DNA of 64,000 nucleotides from contig JAGFNQ010000193.1 in NCBI GenBank assembly GCA_024364735.1, positions 235,293 to 299,292 of the forward strand. Reading direction: 5' to 3'. The translations under genes were made by a program, and so were the position numbers. The DNA comes from Boesenbergia rotunda (taxonomy: Eukaryota; Streptophyta; Magnoliopsida; Zingiberales; Zingiberaceae). A model generated the notes under the pieces. The model was not told where the DNA came from. It saw nothing but the letters and a program-made list of their open reading frames with translations, and searched no databases. Below, piece after piece: positions 11,451 to 20,829 of the stretch. Every line of letters begins with the position of its first letter. The first letter of the stretch is position 1.

Positions 11451-13419
11451 ATAGGGTTATACTTGATAAAATTGAGGTTTAATAGGTAAATACCATATAA
11501 TTCAGTGCTAGAAATGTATCATGGTTGTTAGGTGTTAGAAGATATACCAAGGAAAGGTCACAATTAGGACTTTTGGGAGAAGTTTAACTGATACATTTTA
11601 GGAGAAGTTGAGTTTCGTGCCAATCCTGGGATTTGAAGTACATTTATTTGGAAACACATTTTTCCCAAGTAGACATAGGTGTCACAAATCTCCCCACGAA
11701 ATTTCAAAATTTTTGAAGATTTGTGGAATTATTTAGGAATTTCTAAAATTGGGCTGAAAACATGAAATTCAGGTATCAGTCGACTGCCCTGGGGGCAGTC
11801 GACTGATCCGACTCAGCCTTGGAGGAGTCGACTCTCTGTTCATTTTAGCAGTCGACTGCCCCAGGGGCAGTCGACTGATCCATAAGGGTTAAGTTGAAAA
11901 GGATGATAGAATATGATGTCTAAATTATGATCATACTCCTTGAACAAAGGTTTGCCTCATGGGTTAATGGTGATTATATAAAATGAGGTCATATGGATAA
12001 TTCAAGGAAGATTGATAAGTGGATATTTATCTAGGGTTAAGAGACAAGATGAAGGAGATTTTTATCATATTAAGGATACATAAAAAAAAGAATTAAGAAT
12101 AATTCCTTGTGTAGATTGATAATGGTTAGAATTGACAAACACAAGGAATCATAAATAGAAATCAAAATTGATACAAATGACCATCTTTTGAGGAAATGAG
12201 AGGATGTACCAAACGTCATGGAAACATAATTTTCTAGGATATGGTATGTTTAAGGTTTTATTGAGTTCTTGTTGGCACCAGGGATAGGATTGCTTGGGAT
12301 AATCTTTAATTGTGTCCAAGGGGGAAAGAACTTGGAAGTTGAGTTGGGTAGAACTTGACTTGGTGTCATGGTGTTAAGTTGGGTAGAACTTCGCCTAGGT
12401 AAATTGAAAACTGGGATAAGGCATAGTTAAGGGGGAGGTTGTCTCCTTATTTGCCTTAATTTTCATAAGAAATTTTTGGATTTTGTGTCAAACTTGGGAA
12501 TGATGATAGATACATTGTTGAATGTATTTTTCCAAGTAGATATAGGTACCACAATGTTCTCCACAAAATTTGAGAATTTTTGGAGATTTGTGAAATTTCT
12601 AGCGCAATTCTGAAATTGACCGAAAAACTGATATTCATAGTATCAGTCGACTGCCCTGGGGGCAGTCGACTGCCAGGACTGATTTGTGTGTCAGCAACTG
12701 GTTTGGTGTTCAAATGATGGAAAACAAGTGTATGGGGGGCTAGTACACATTGTTTATGATCATTAGGGATTCAAAGAACCAATAATTGGAATATTGTTGG
12801 GTTCTTTTTGATGTTAGGCAAAGGGGGAGAAGTGTTGGGTTAAGTTGGAAAACCAAACACTCCTTTGCTAGAAACCCTAGGTTTAGGGGGAGCTGAGATT
12901 AAGGGGGAGCATGGTTATTCCATTCTTGGTGTAAGGGGAACCTTGGAGAGGTTGCTCTATTCTTGGCGTAAGGGGAACCTTGGAGAGGTTCTTAAAAAGC
13001 CTTTGTAAGTCCAATGTAGGGAAGCTTGGGAGAAGCTTTAAAAACCCCCGGTTTGGTGAAAAATCCTAACTTGGAGGGTTAGTGTGAAAAATCCTAACTT
13101 GGAGGGTTAGGTGTGGAAAGTTCCTAACTTAGAGGGGAAATATTCCTAACTTGGAGGGTTAGGTGTGGAAAATTCATAACTTGGAGGGTTAGGTGTGGAA
13201 AATTCCTAACTTGGAGGATTAGGTGTGAAAAAGTTCTAACTTGGAGGGTTAGGTGTGGGATATCTTGGGATAGAATCCATGTATGCATTGCATATGCATT
13301 GGCGGTGTAAGTCCAAGATGGAGTCTTGGCAACATAAGTCCAGTTGTTTTGTTTTAGCATGGTTTTCGCTATTGACTACTATTTTGCTTTCCCTAACTTA
13401 AACGTATTGCCAAACATCA
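11451..13419 (+). other. 3' spacer of S with palindromic repeats; pol absent
   Basis: This stretch lies where integrase, RT and RNase H should be, but no domain is readable. It contains paired CAGTCGACTG decamers around CCCTGGGGG or CCCCAGGGG cores at about 11776-11804, 11850-11878 and 12645-12673. It also has a 37-bp direct repeat (12922 and 12959) and the 30-bp tandem array at 13058-13262. Two diverged segments (about 11640-11760 and 12480-12600) share the AGTAGAYATAGGT and CCACAAAATTTGAGAATTTT blocks, which points to an old internal duplication. Confidence 0.6.
13058..13262 (+). repeat. 30-bp tandem repeat array in S
   Basis: About seven imperfect units built on CCTAACTTGGAGGGTTAGGT follow one another. 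CCTAAC-type starts lie at about 13093, 13123, 13145, 13175, 13205 and 13235; one unit is shortened to 22 bp. Because 30 is a multiple of three, the minus strand gives an open decapeptide repeat (HLTLQVRNFP). That frame is a by-product of the repeat and not a gene. Confidence 0.85.
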
Positions 13420-13432
13420 AAACGAGGGAGAT
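13420..13432 (+). other. Polypurine tract of S
   Basis: AAACGAGGGAGAT lies immediately before the LTR start TGTTGA. It resembles the purine tract preceding 3' LTRs of SIRE-type elements and fixes the left edge of this LTR. Confidence 0.75.
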
Positions 13433-14110
13433 TGTTGAGGCAATCTGTGGTCCGAAGTGACCAAGTATTTTGATGTTTGGGCAAAGGTTGTGTATTTAAT
13501 ATGTGTATGTTGAGTGTGCAGGGTGCGCAGGTTACTCATTTCCCTTAGGTGTGTGAGTTGGGGCAGTCGACTGCCATTGATGCAGTCGGCTAATAAAACT
13601 CACAGAAGGTTTGCAGCTCTGGACCAGTCGACTGCTCTGACTGCTCCCAGAGCAGTCGACTGGTAGGTGGCTGGTGAGTTGGCTGAAAATTCTAACGTTG
13701 GGGTTGCAACGGTCGATTTTCAGTGGGACCAGTCGACTGTCCTGGGAGCAGTCGACTGGTGGCGAGGGTTTCAGCCCGAGTCCTATTTAAAGAGGACTTC
13801 GTGGTGGCTGAGATTTTTGACGAAACAAGCTTGGTTAAGGCTTGTTAGTAGTATCTAGAGCCCAGGTACTGTCAAAGTATTGTGGTGAGGTTTCTCCACC
13901 CACAAGGAGCGACAAGAGCTAGCCGGAGGTTATCTGGGGAGTGATCCACTGACGAATTGTTGGATTAGTCACCCTTAGGGATGGATACTAAGTAAAACCG
14001 GTTTGTTAGCATTGTTCTTTACATTGTTAGTTTAGTTATTCCGCTTGCGGAACTAACCGTGTAGGAAAAATGTGTTCCAACCCCCCTCTAGCAACCGGAT
14101 CGATCCAACA
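13433..14110 (+). repeat. 3' LTR of S
   Basis: The 678-bp LTR ends CCAACA and is followed by AGAAT, the copy of the 5-bp duplication at 398-402. Compared with the 5' LTR it lacks about 0.3 kb after the first 110 bp (the join is near 13543). It keeps the decamer pairs at 13565, 13624, 13656, 13730 and 13750. Confidence 0.88.
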
Positions 14111-14115
14111 AGAAT

Positions 14116-15132
14116 CACAACGATCACAAACTTTAGATTTCAAAAAATATTGATTCCTCAAACAATAAATTTTAAAATCAACCAACACCTCAAAACACCG
14201 AGAATATCGCATGTCATGATAATGTGGGCGTATACGAATTCTACATTTGTAAGAGGATATTTTACTCATAAATTTTATTATCTGTCAACCTAACTTTTTG
14301 ACAAATAAAATTAATAGTTGGTTCCTCTTCGGCCCTACAAATAATAGCAGTGACTCCGATGAGGAGGATACTATTATTTGCATCTAAGTGTTTTTACCAT
14401 TACACGATACTAAGAAAATTATCTCGGATTATGTGTCGTCCGATGAGGAAAATCACACACTCCTAAATAATTTCCTATAATCATATCTAACCTAGTGATC
14501 CACAGATCAAGCTCATCCGATGGGGAGGAATGCATCTAAGTGTTTGCATCACATGCCAAATTAGTAATGGAGGTCATGAGACCCTTAGGGACCCTCTCCC
14601 ACTTAGTTATTTATAATTGAGAAACTTTCATGCATGCACGACAAGCATATAAAATAAAACAATAGATAAGAAAAAACTAATTTTTCCAATTATTATGGCT
14701 TTAGTCTTCAATATGCCTCCAGTCGTGTCGCCACCTCGTCTACTCCTCCCTCTCCATGAGCAAGCCACCATGAAGAGATCTGAGCCAAGATAAAATGCTA
14801 TTTATAATTTACATCCATCGATCCTATACTTCACAAATGAGTGTACATCAAATCTAGATCAAAAGTAAATCAAAAGCGCGGCTAAACAGGTGTTGTATTT
14901 AATTACAAAAATCAAATACCAAATTTAGCCTCATCATCCCGAGGATTCAAATAATATTACAAAATGCACAACCAATCACATACGCACATATTTTAGCCAT
15001 AATAGTCGGAATCTCTTGCTTGCAACCAAAGAGTTAGCCTACGCACATCCTACTATTATCCAGCAAAATAAAATACATGATAAAGTGAAAAAACGTAACC
15101 GAATCCAAAACACATAAAACCGGAAATCATTG
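14116..15132 (-). other. Leader of copia element B1
   Basis: This is the reverse complement of the leaders at 43131-44180 and 20830-21790. It carries a near-palindrome at 14578-14594 and three TCCGATGRGG motifs at 14355, 14439 and 14516, roughly 80 bp apart. Both features recur in the other two family-B copies. Short ORFs such as 14036-14269 are not conserved and are rejected. The gag resumes at position 383 on the far side of element S. Confidence 0.8.
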
Positions 15133-15146
15133 GCTTTGATACCAAT
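15133..15146 (-). other. Primer-binding site of B1
   Basis: The minus strand reads ATTGGTATCAAAGCC next to the LTR. It is one base away from the usual TGGTATCAGAGCC. It defines the 5' LTR side of B1. Confidence 0.8.
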
Positions 15147-15986
15147 TGTTGGTCGTGGATTCGGGACGTGCATGGGAACCTCTCCATGTCCACAGATTAA
15201 AATTTTGAATGGAGACCTATTTTCCCAAACGACCATCTCATCATCGTGCTAACCAATTTGAGCGATCGCTTGAACAACCGTGTTGTTCTAGCAATCAATC
15301 TCGTCCAATCGATTAGCCGCGGAATAAACGATGAGTGGATCGCCGATTTTTGTATTTATCATCGGGATCCATGACATAAAATAATTATCAACATAAAATG
15401 ATAAATAATAATCAACATGTAATTAAACAATCACATGAAATAATAGAATGAACAAAGGAACCAAAGGAGAAGTTATACCTTCCCTTTTACCTTGCCATCT
15501 TCTATTGTATGACCCCCCCCCCTTCTTGGACGTTGTGTGGGCGACGATCTACTAAGAACCGAAGTCACCAAGGCCACCAACCAACCTCTTGCTTGCGCCG
15601 ACCACAAATAAGGAAAGATCACCTCCTTCCTATACCTATCGCCACCTGCCACACCTCCTACACCTCAAGCCGTCGGCACTATTTCTTGCTTCAAGGATGC
15701 GCCGACCAAGAGGAGAAGAGAAGAAAAAGAGAACTCTCCTTCACCAACCCTACCCGACCAAAGCTCCTTCCTTCTTCTTGCTTGCGGCGCCGGCACCACC
15801 AAGAAGGATTCCTTCTCCTCCTACTCCGGCCACCCTTATTTCTTCTTCTTCTCGCCGCACCACAAAAGGAAGAGAAGACTCCTCCTTATCCTTGTGATCA
15901 CCAGCCACCAAGGTGTGTAGAAGAAGGGAAGAAAAGGGAAGAGAATTCCTTCCTTGTCGCTGGGTGACCTAGGAGAGAGAAGGGAG
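15147..15986 (-). repeat. Truncated 5' LTR of B1
   Basis: The U5 side of the family-B LTR aligns on the minus strand with about 42090-43116. It stops abruptly at about 15986, where gypsy sequence begins; the break maps near the pyrimidine-rich start of the transcribed region of the intact LTR. About 1.1 kb of LTR is missing. The 152-codon plus-strand ORF at 15509-15967 is proline/arginine-rich chance coding in LTR sequence. Confidence 0.75.
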
Positions 15987-16575
15987 AAAGAGAGGAAGTT
16001 GCACCAATGTGGCAAGCACTAGGTTGGTTACCAAACTCAACCTCAAGACTACACCGCATGCAAGACCATATAAACTCCAATGGCTAAGTAATAGTGGTGA
16101 ATTGGTGGTGAATCAACAAGTGATGATTAATTTCTCCATTGGAAAATATGAAGATCAAGTTCTATGTGATATTGTACCTATGGAGGCAAGCCACATTCTT
16201 CTTGGAAGACCTTGGCAGTTTGATAGGCGAGCTCACCATGATGGATTCTCCAACAAGTTCTCATTTCTTCACAATTCCCACAAAGCACACTTGTACCATT
16301 ATCACCTAGGGGATACAAGCTTACAAGACAAAGCGATAGAGGAAGAGGCATTGAAAGGAATTGGAGGACCCATGACAAGATCCAAGACTAAGAGAATGAA
16401 GCAAGCTTTGGAAGGCTTAATAATGGAGCTCAAGGAGAAGAAGGATCAATGCACAATGGAGGCAACAACTAAATGGATCACATTCCTTCAAATTGAAAGT
16501 GAAATTGAGCCCACATGAAGACAAAACTTGAAGGCCCAAAACCACATGATCCAAGATGCATTCAAGGGCTACAAG
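15987..16575 (+). pseudogene. 3' end of a gypsy gag-protease ORF joined to LTR
   Basis: The sequence from GGAAGTTGCACCAATG onward is almost identical to 18847-19282. It encodes the protease C-terminal part (VASTRLVTKLNLKTTPHARP, later SHILLGRPWQFDRRAHHDGF) and then a tail, GGPMTRSKTKRMKQALEGLI, ending ...IESEIEPT at 16518. It keeps about 147 bp (roughly 16279-16425) that element T lacks, so it comes from a different family member. The protease active-site part (D-G-G) lies upstream of the break. An ATG at 16009 opens 169 codons, but the context shows it is a truncated ORF. Confidence 0.8.
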
Positions 16576-17028
16576 TGTCCAATTTTCGTGGGTATTTTTG
16601 GGGGAATTTTCTGAAGTTATTTTTGATGTCTTTTGGTGGGTTTTTAATGCTTTTGGGAGTTCCTAAGCTAGTATTAGGGAATTGTGGGAAATAAACATCA
16701 TGCATGCATGCATGCATGATAATGGTGCATAATTAGTGCTTAGTGGGAAGTGTGGTAGAGGTTAATGTTTCAACCTCCACTAAGTCTATATATAGGAGAA
16801 CTCTTGTATAGCCAAGGCATGTTAAGTTTGAATGAAATCAGAGTTTTCTCTATTGTGAGAGCTTCCTTTGGTTCTTAGGCAAAGAACTAATCGTGATCTT
16901 ATCAAGACAACTTGTGGCGATCGAAACCCCCATGACTTATCACTCACCCTCTCATCTTTCTTGAGTGTGGCGTCAATATCCTTCCCTACATCTGAATTTC
17001 AAGGCGATCCATTCCAAGGTGCTTATCA
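16576..17028 (+). repeat. 5' LTR of gypsy element T
   Basis: The LTR has a (CATG)n-like run at about 16697-16720 and a TATA motif, TCTATATATAGG, at about 16786-16797. The TATA is likely to drive transcription of the element. The LTR is also the 3' LTR of the truncated copy to its left, so two elements share it. Confidence 0.88.
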
Positions 17029-17030
17029 TT

Positions 17031-17043
17031 TGGTATCAGAGCC
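17031..17043 (+). other. Primer-binding site of T
   Basis: TGGTATCAGAGCC begins two bases after the LTR end. It is a perfect plant-type site for initiator methionine tRNA, which supports recent mobility. Confidence 0.9.
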
Positions 17044-17605
17044 TTGGCTCCTTGATTTTCAGGTTTGCGTTTTGTTCTTCTTCATTTGTGTTCTTGTTCA
17101 TCTTTGTTAATCTCTCATCCATAGTATTCCATTGGTGTTTTCATTCTCCAACTCTATTTATCGCTTCTCTATTTGGGTCCTAAACTCAAAAAAAAAAAAA
17201 AAAAAGAGTTGAAAAAAAAAAGGTGTTACTTGAGTTATTGTGTTTTTTTGACTGAAGAAAAAAAAAAAAGGACAAAAAGGAAATTCGAAAAAAAAAACAA
17301 AAAAAAAAAAGAAGGAAGATCGGCGAATTGAAAGGACCCAATATTTCTCTCATTGCTCTTGATCGTTGCTGAATTTCTTGTTCTAACCGTTTATTTCTCT
17401 TGTTCTACTCATATTCTCTTGTTGGTTTCTTGCTCACTTGATTGTCTACTTGTTGTCTTGAGAAAATCGTTGATAAGGTTCTTTTCTTAAGGGCTTATAA
17501 AGGAAGCTGAGTGGATAAATTTGAGTGCAACCACGTGAGGCGAGTGGTGAGGTCTTTCTAACATTTCTTGTGTAATTTTCCTTGTCATCTTTTTTTGTTG
17601 CAAGC
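17044..17605 (+). other. Leader of T with A-rich tracts
   Basis: The non-coding leader between primer site and gag holds several A runs (17188-17206, 17211-17221, 17259-17270, 17289-17312), broken by single G or C. The adenine bias is strong and local. No ORF of note lies here. Confidence 0.7.
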
Positions 17606-19225
17606 ATGAGTGGGGAAAACTCCCCTAGGCAAGATCCTAATAGGCTTCAAATGGAGGCGCTTACTCAACACTTTGAGAGAATGCTTCAAAGACAACTTGA
17701 AGGCTTACATGAAAGGATGGACCGACTTGAAGGAGGAAGAGTTTCCAACCATGGGGGAAATTCTAATCATGAAGAATCTCATCCGGGAAGTGACCTATTC
17801 TATAGTTCTCCAAGAGAAAGAAGGAGGCGTGAAGGGGGACGAAGACACGAAAGAGGAGGTAGAAACCATCAACATGAAGACGATCTAAGAGGGGTGAAAG
17901 TCAAGGTACCTTCCTTCCAAGGGAGGAATGACCCCGACACATATCTTGAGTGGGAAATGAAAATAGAGCAAATCTTCTCATGCCACAATTACCCTGATGC
18001 AAAGAAAGTGAAGGTGGCTGCCCTTGAGTTCACCGAATATGCTTTAATTTGGTGGGATCAAATGCAAAAGGAGAGAAGAAGGTATGGAGAGCACCCTATC
18101 AACACTTGGGGTGAAATGAAGACTTTGATGAGAAGGAGATTTGTGCCTTCCCACTACCATAGGGAGTTGCACAACAAATTGCAAAGACTCATCCAAGGGA
18201 GTAGGAGTGTGGATGAGTATTACAAGGAGATGGAGGTGGCTTTGATTAGGGCCAATATTGAGGAGGAAAGAGAAGCAACTATGGCTCGATTTCTCCATGG
18301 CCTAAACCGAGATATTGGAGACATTGTAGAGCTACAACATTATGTGGAGCTTGAAGACTTAGTTCATCAAGCAATGAAAGTGGAGCAACAATTAAAGAGA
18401 AAGGGCGTTATGAAAAGACCATCTTCTTCAAACTACTCTTCAAATTGGAAGGACAAGCCAAAGAAGGAGGGTTCCTCTTCTAATTCAAAGGAGGTAACAA
18501 GCGCTAAGAAGCCTTTTCCTACTACTACTTCTTCTACTTCTAAGAGCAGGGATATCAAGTGCTTCAAGTGTTTGGGAAAAGGACATATCGCATCCGAATG
18601 CCCGAATAAGAAGACTATGGTGGTTAGGGATAATGGGAGCATCTCTAGTGAAGAAACTTCTTCTCATTCTTCTTCTTCAAGCGATGAGGAACATGATGGA
18701 GCAGCCTATGCGCAAGATGGCGATCTCTTGGTGGTTAGAAGGTTATTAGGAAGTCAAGCCAAGGAGCATGAGGAGGACCAAAGAGAGAATATTTTTCATA
18801 CTCGTTGCCTTATTCAAGGTAAAACATGCTCTATGATCATTGATGGTGGAAGTTGCACCAATGTGGCAAGCACTAGGTTGGTTACCAAACTCAACCTCAA
18901 GACTACACCGCATGCAAGACCATATAAACTCCAATGGCTAAGTAATAGTGGTGAATTGGTGGTGAATCAACAAGTGATGATTAATTTCTCCATTGGAAAA
19001 TATGAAGATCAAGTTCTATGTGATATTGTACCTATGGAGGCAAGCCACATTCTTCTTGGAAGACCTTGGCAGTTTGATAGGCGAGCTCACCATGATGGAT
19101 TCTCCAACAAGTTCTCATTTCTTCACAAAATGGAGCTCAAGGAGAAGAAGGATCAATGCACAATGGAGGCAACAACTAAATGGATCACATTCCTTCAAAT
19201 TGAAAGTGAAATTGAGCCCACATGA
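17606..19225 (+). CDS. Gypsy gag-protease polyprotein, intact 539 aa
   Basis: The ORF is uninterrupted. An upstream in-frame TTG at 17582 exists, but the first ATG is at 17606 (MSGENSPRQDPNRLQM), so I use it. Residues about 10-45 are coiled-coil-like and charged. Residues about 115-265 are the retrotransposon gag core (YLEWEMKIEQIF, ALIWWDQM, RRFVPSHYHRELHNKLQ). A CCHC knuckle, CFKCLGKGHIASEC, occupies 319-332, and a serine/acidic linker follows. The protease motif IDGGSCTNVAS has its aspartate at 413. The C-terminus (about 510-539) is derived from the pol tail after a deletion. Gag packages RNA and the protease matures it. Without RT and integrase it needs an autonomous partner. Confidence 0.88.
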   Translation: MSGENSPRQDPNRLQMEALTQHFERMLQRQLEGLHERMDRLEGGRVSNHGGNSNHEESHPGSDLFYSSPRERRRREGGRRHERGGRNHQHEDDLRGVKVKVPSFQGRNDPDTYLEWEMKIEQIFSCHNYPDAKKVKVAALEFTEYALIWWDQMQKERRRYGEHPINTWGEMKTLMRRRFVPSHYHRELHNKLQRLIQGSRSVDEYYKEMEVALIRANIEEEREATMARFLHGLNRDIGDIVELQHYVELEDLVHQAMKVEQQLKRKGVMKRPSSSNYSSNWKDKPKKEGSSSNSKEVTSAKKPFPTTTSSTSKSRDIKCFKCLGKGHIASECPNKKTMVVRDNGSISSEETSSHSSSSSDEEHDGAAYAQDGDLLVVRRLLGSQAKEHEEDQRENIFHTRCLIQGKTCSMIIDGGSCTNVASTRLVTKLNLKTTPHARPYKLQWLSNSGELVVNQQVMINFSIGKYEDQVLCDIVPMEASHILLGRPWQFDRRAHHDGFSNKFSFLHKMELKEKKDQCTMEATTKWITFLQIESEIEPT

Positions 19226-19282
19226 AGACAAAACTTGAAGGCCCAAAACCACATGATCCAAGATGCATTCAAGGGCTACAAG

Positions 19283-19735
19283 TGTCCAATTTTCGTGGGC
19301 ATTTTTGGGGGAATTTTCTAAAGTTATTTTTGATGTCTTTTGGTGGGTTTTTAATGCTTTTGGGAGTTCCTAAGCTAGTATTAGGGAATTGTGGGAAATA
19401 AACATCATGCATGCATGCATGCATGATAATGGTGCATAATTAGTGCTTAGTGGGAAGTGTGGTAGAGGTTAATGTTTCAACCTCCACTAAGTCTATATAT
19501 AGGAGAACTCTTGTATGGCCAAGGCATGTTAAGTTTGAATGAAATCAGAGTTTTCTCTATTGTGAGAGCTTCCTTTGGTTCTTAGGCAAAGAACTAATCG
19601 TGATCTTATCAAGGCAACTTGTGGCGATCGAAACCCCCATGACTTATCACTCACCCTCTCATCTTTCTTGAGTGTGGCGTCAATATCCTTCCCTACATCT
19701 GAATTTCAAGGCGATCCATTCCAAGGTGCTTATCA
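19283..19735 (+). repeat. 3' LTR of gypsy element T
   Basis: This LTR differs from the 5' LTR at four positions (T/C and G/A near its start, then two A/G). It is directly followed by CCCGGTAAGTTGG, which is internal to the family-B LTR (compare 41605-41618). No clear purine tract precedes it (AAGGGCTACAAG), which is unusual. Confidence 0.85.
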
Positions 19736-20815
19736 CCCGGTAAGTTGGAAGATAATATTAATAATATGATGTGTTGTTGATTATTGACGGAATCTGTGTC
19801 CTGGTTAGTCGGGATGATGATGCCCCCTTGATGAGCTCAAAAGGTTCATCGTATTAAACCCTGCAGGTGGATTTGATTCGGCACGATGATAAGGTTGAGT
19901 GGTACTAATCAAGGATCCAGAGGTTAATTAATTTGAATTGTCAGTAATTTAAATTAATTAACTGGCATTCGCGTTCTTAAACACGGGAGGATGAACGACT
20001 CATAATAAGTGGAGCCCATATGTAAATATGGGGGGGTTGATGAGGTAATTCAATGGGTATCCTTTAATGGGAATGGATCCTCATTAATGGACCGGATTTG
20101 GATCCATTAGCAGGCCAAGATCCAACTCCTCTTCATGGTCCCTATCGGAGCTAAGTTGTTGGTTGATCCAATAGAACACTAGAAAATTCTAAATTTTTCC
20201 TCTGCCAAGTTCTGTACTTGAGGAAATAGCAATCTTCTCCGTGGAGAAAAACTTGCTCACACATCTCTTCTCCAATGAAAGTCCTTCACATATGTGAAGG
20301 ATGCAACTTTCTGTGAATAAACTTCAATTTTCGGTGGAGATTTTGCATGCAACCGCGTCCAAGAAGGTGTGAGAGGAGTGGCTATTCTCTAATTACGTGG
20401 AGAATTTGCATGCAAGCCAATGGAGTGGCTATTCTCCAATTACGTGGAGAATTTGCATGCAAAGGGAGTTGTTTCTCATGTTATTTTGTGTCTTGTTTAT
20501 TTGCCTCATCATTTTATATTAGTTAGTTTATTATTTTAATTTTGTATCATAGCCAATAATTTACTAACTGGATCCCGACCATAAACACAAAAGCCGACGA
20601 TCCACTCGTCGCCTTTTTCGCGGTCAAACGGTCAAGCAAATTACAAGGCCGATTTTGGTAATTAGTCAAGTTGTAATTTGGATCGTTCGATACGACACGA
20701 GATGGTCGTAGGGAGACGAGTCTCCATTCGGTTTAAATTTTAATCCGTAGACATGGAGAAGTCTCTCGAATCGATCGAGTATTCGCTAAGGAAACCCGCC
20801 AAGCCATACCCAACA
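19736..20815 (+). repeat. Partial 5' LTR of B2
   Basis: It aligns with about 41605-43116 of the complete LTR, but with a deletion of the proline-rich part. It ends TACCCAACA. A 19-bp block, GGAGAATTTGCATGCAA-like, occurs two to three times at 20340-20465. The left end is lost at the junction with element T. Confidence 0.8.
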
Positions 20816-20816
20816 A

Positions 20817-20829
20817 TTGGTATCAGACC
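20817..20829 (+). other. Primer-binding site of B2
   Basis: TTGGTATCAGACC follows the LTR end. It lacks one G relative to TTGGTATCAGAGCC, a minor decay of the methionine-tRNA site. Confidence 0.8.

Larger units (their letters stand above)
403..14110 (+). mobile_element. SIRE/Maximus-like copia retrotransposon S (degraded, hosts element A)
   Basis: The element starts TGTTGA at 403 and ends CCAACA at 14110. It is flanked by the perfect 5-bp direct repeat AGAAT at 398-402 and 14111-14115. Its 5' LTR is split by element A. A primer-binding site follows at 9704, gag remnants at 9777-10600, a long repeat-bearing spacer, a purine tract at 13420-13432, and the 3' LTR at 13433. The boundary (purine tract then TGTTG), two zinc-knuckle positions and long 3' spacer fit the SIRE/Maximus lineage. 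No integrase, RT or RNase H could be found, so it is non-autonomous now. The insertion site is just upstream of the B1 gag ATG. Confidence 0.85.
16576..19735 (+). mobile_element. Short Ty3-gypsy element T with gag-protease only
   Basis: Two 453-bp LTRs (16576-17028 and 19283-19735) start TGTCCAATTT and end GCTTATCA. They differ at four substitutions with no indels by my alignment. Between them lie a primer-binding site, an A-rich leader and a single long ORF (17606-19225) of gag, zinc knuckle and protease. RT, RNase H and integrase are absent, as in the TR-GAG class of non-autonomous elements. No flanking 5-bp duplication is found: the left flank is another gypsy 3' end and the right flank is family-B LTR (CCCGG). 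Confidence 0.85.

Noticed and set aside
15509..15967. 152-codon proline/arginine-rich ORF
   Set aside because: It lies in the family-B LTR, and the matching region of B3 does not keep the frame.
16279..16425. Intron explaining the length difference between the two gypsy tails
   Set aside because: The extra segment lacks GT...AG ends and is open in frame. A deletion with AA microhomology fits better.
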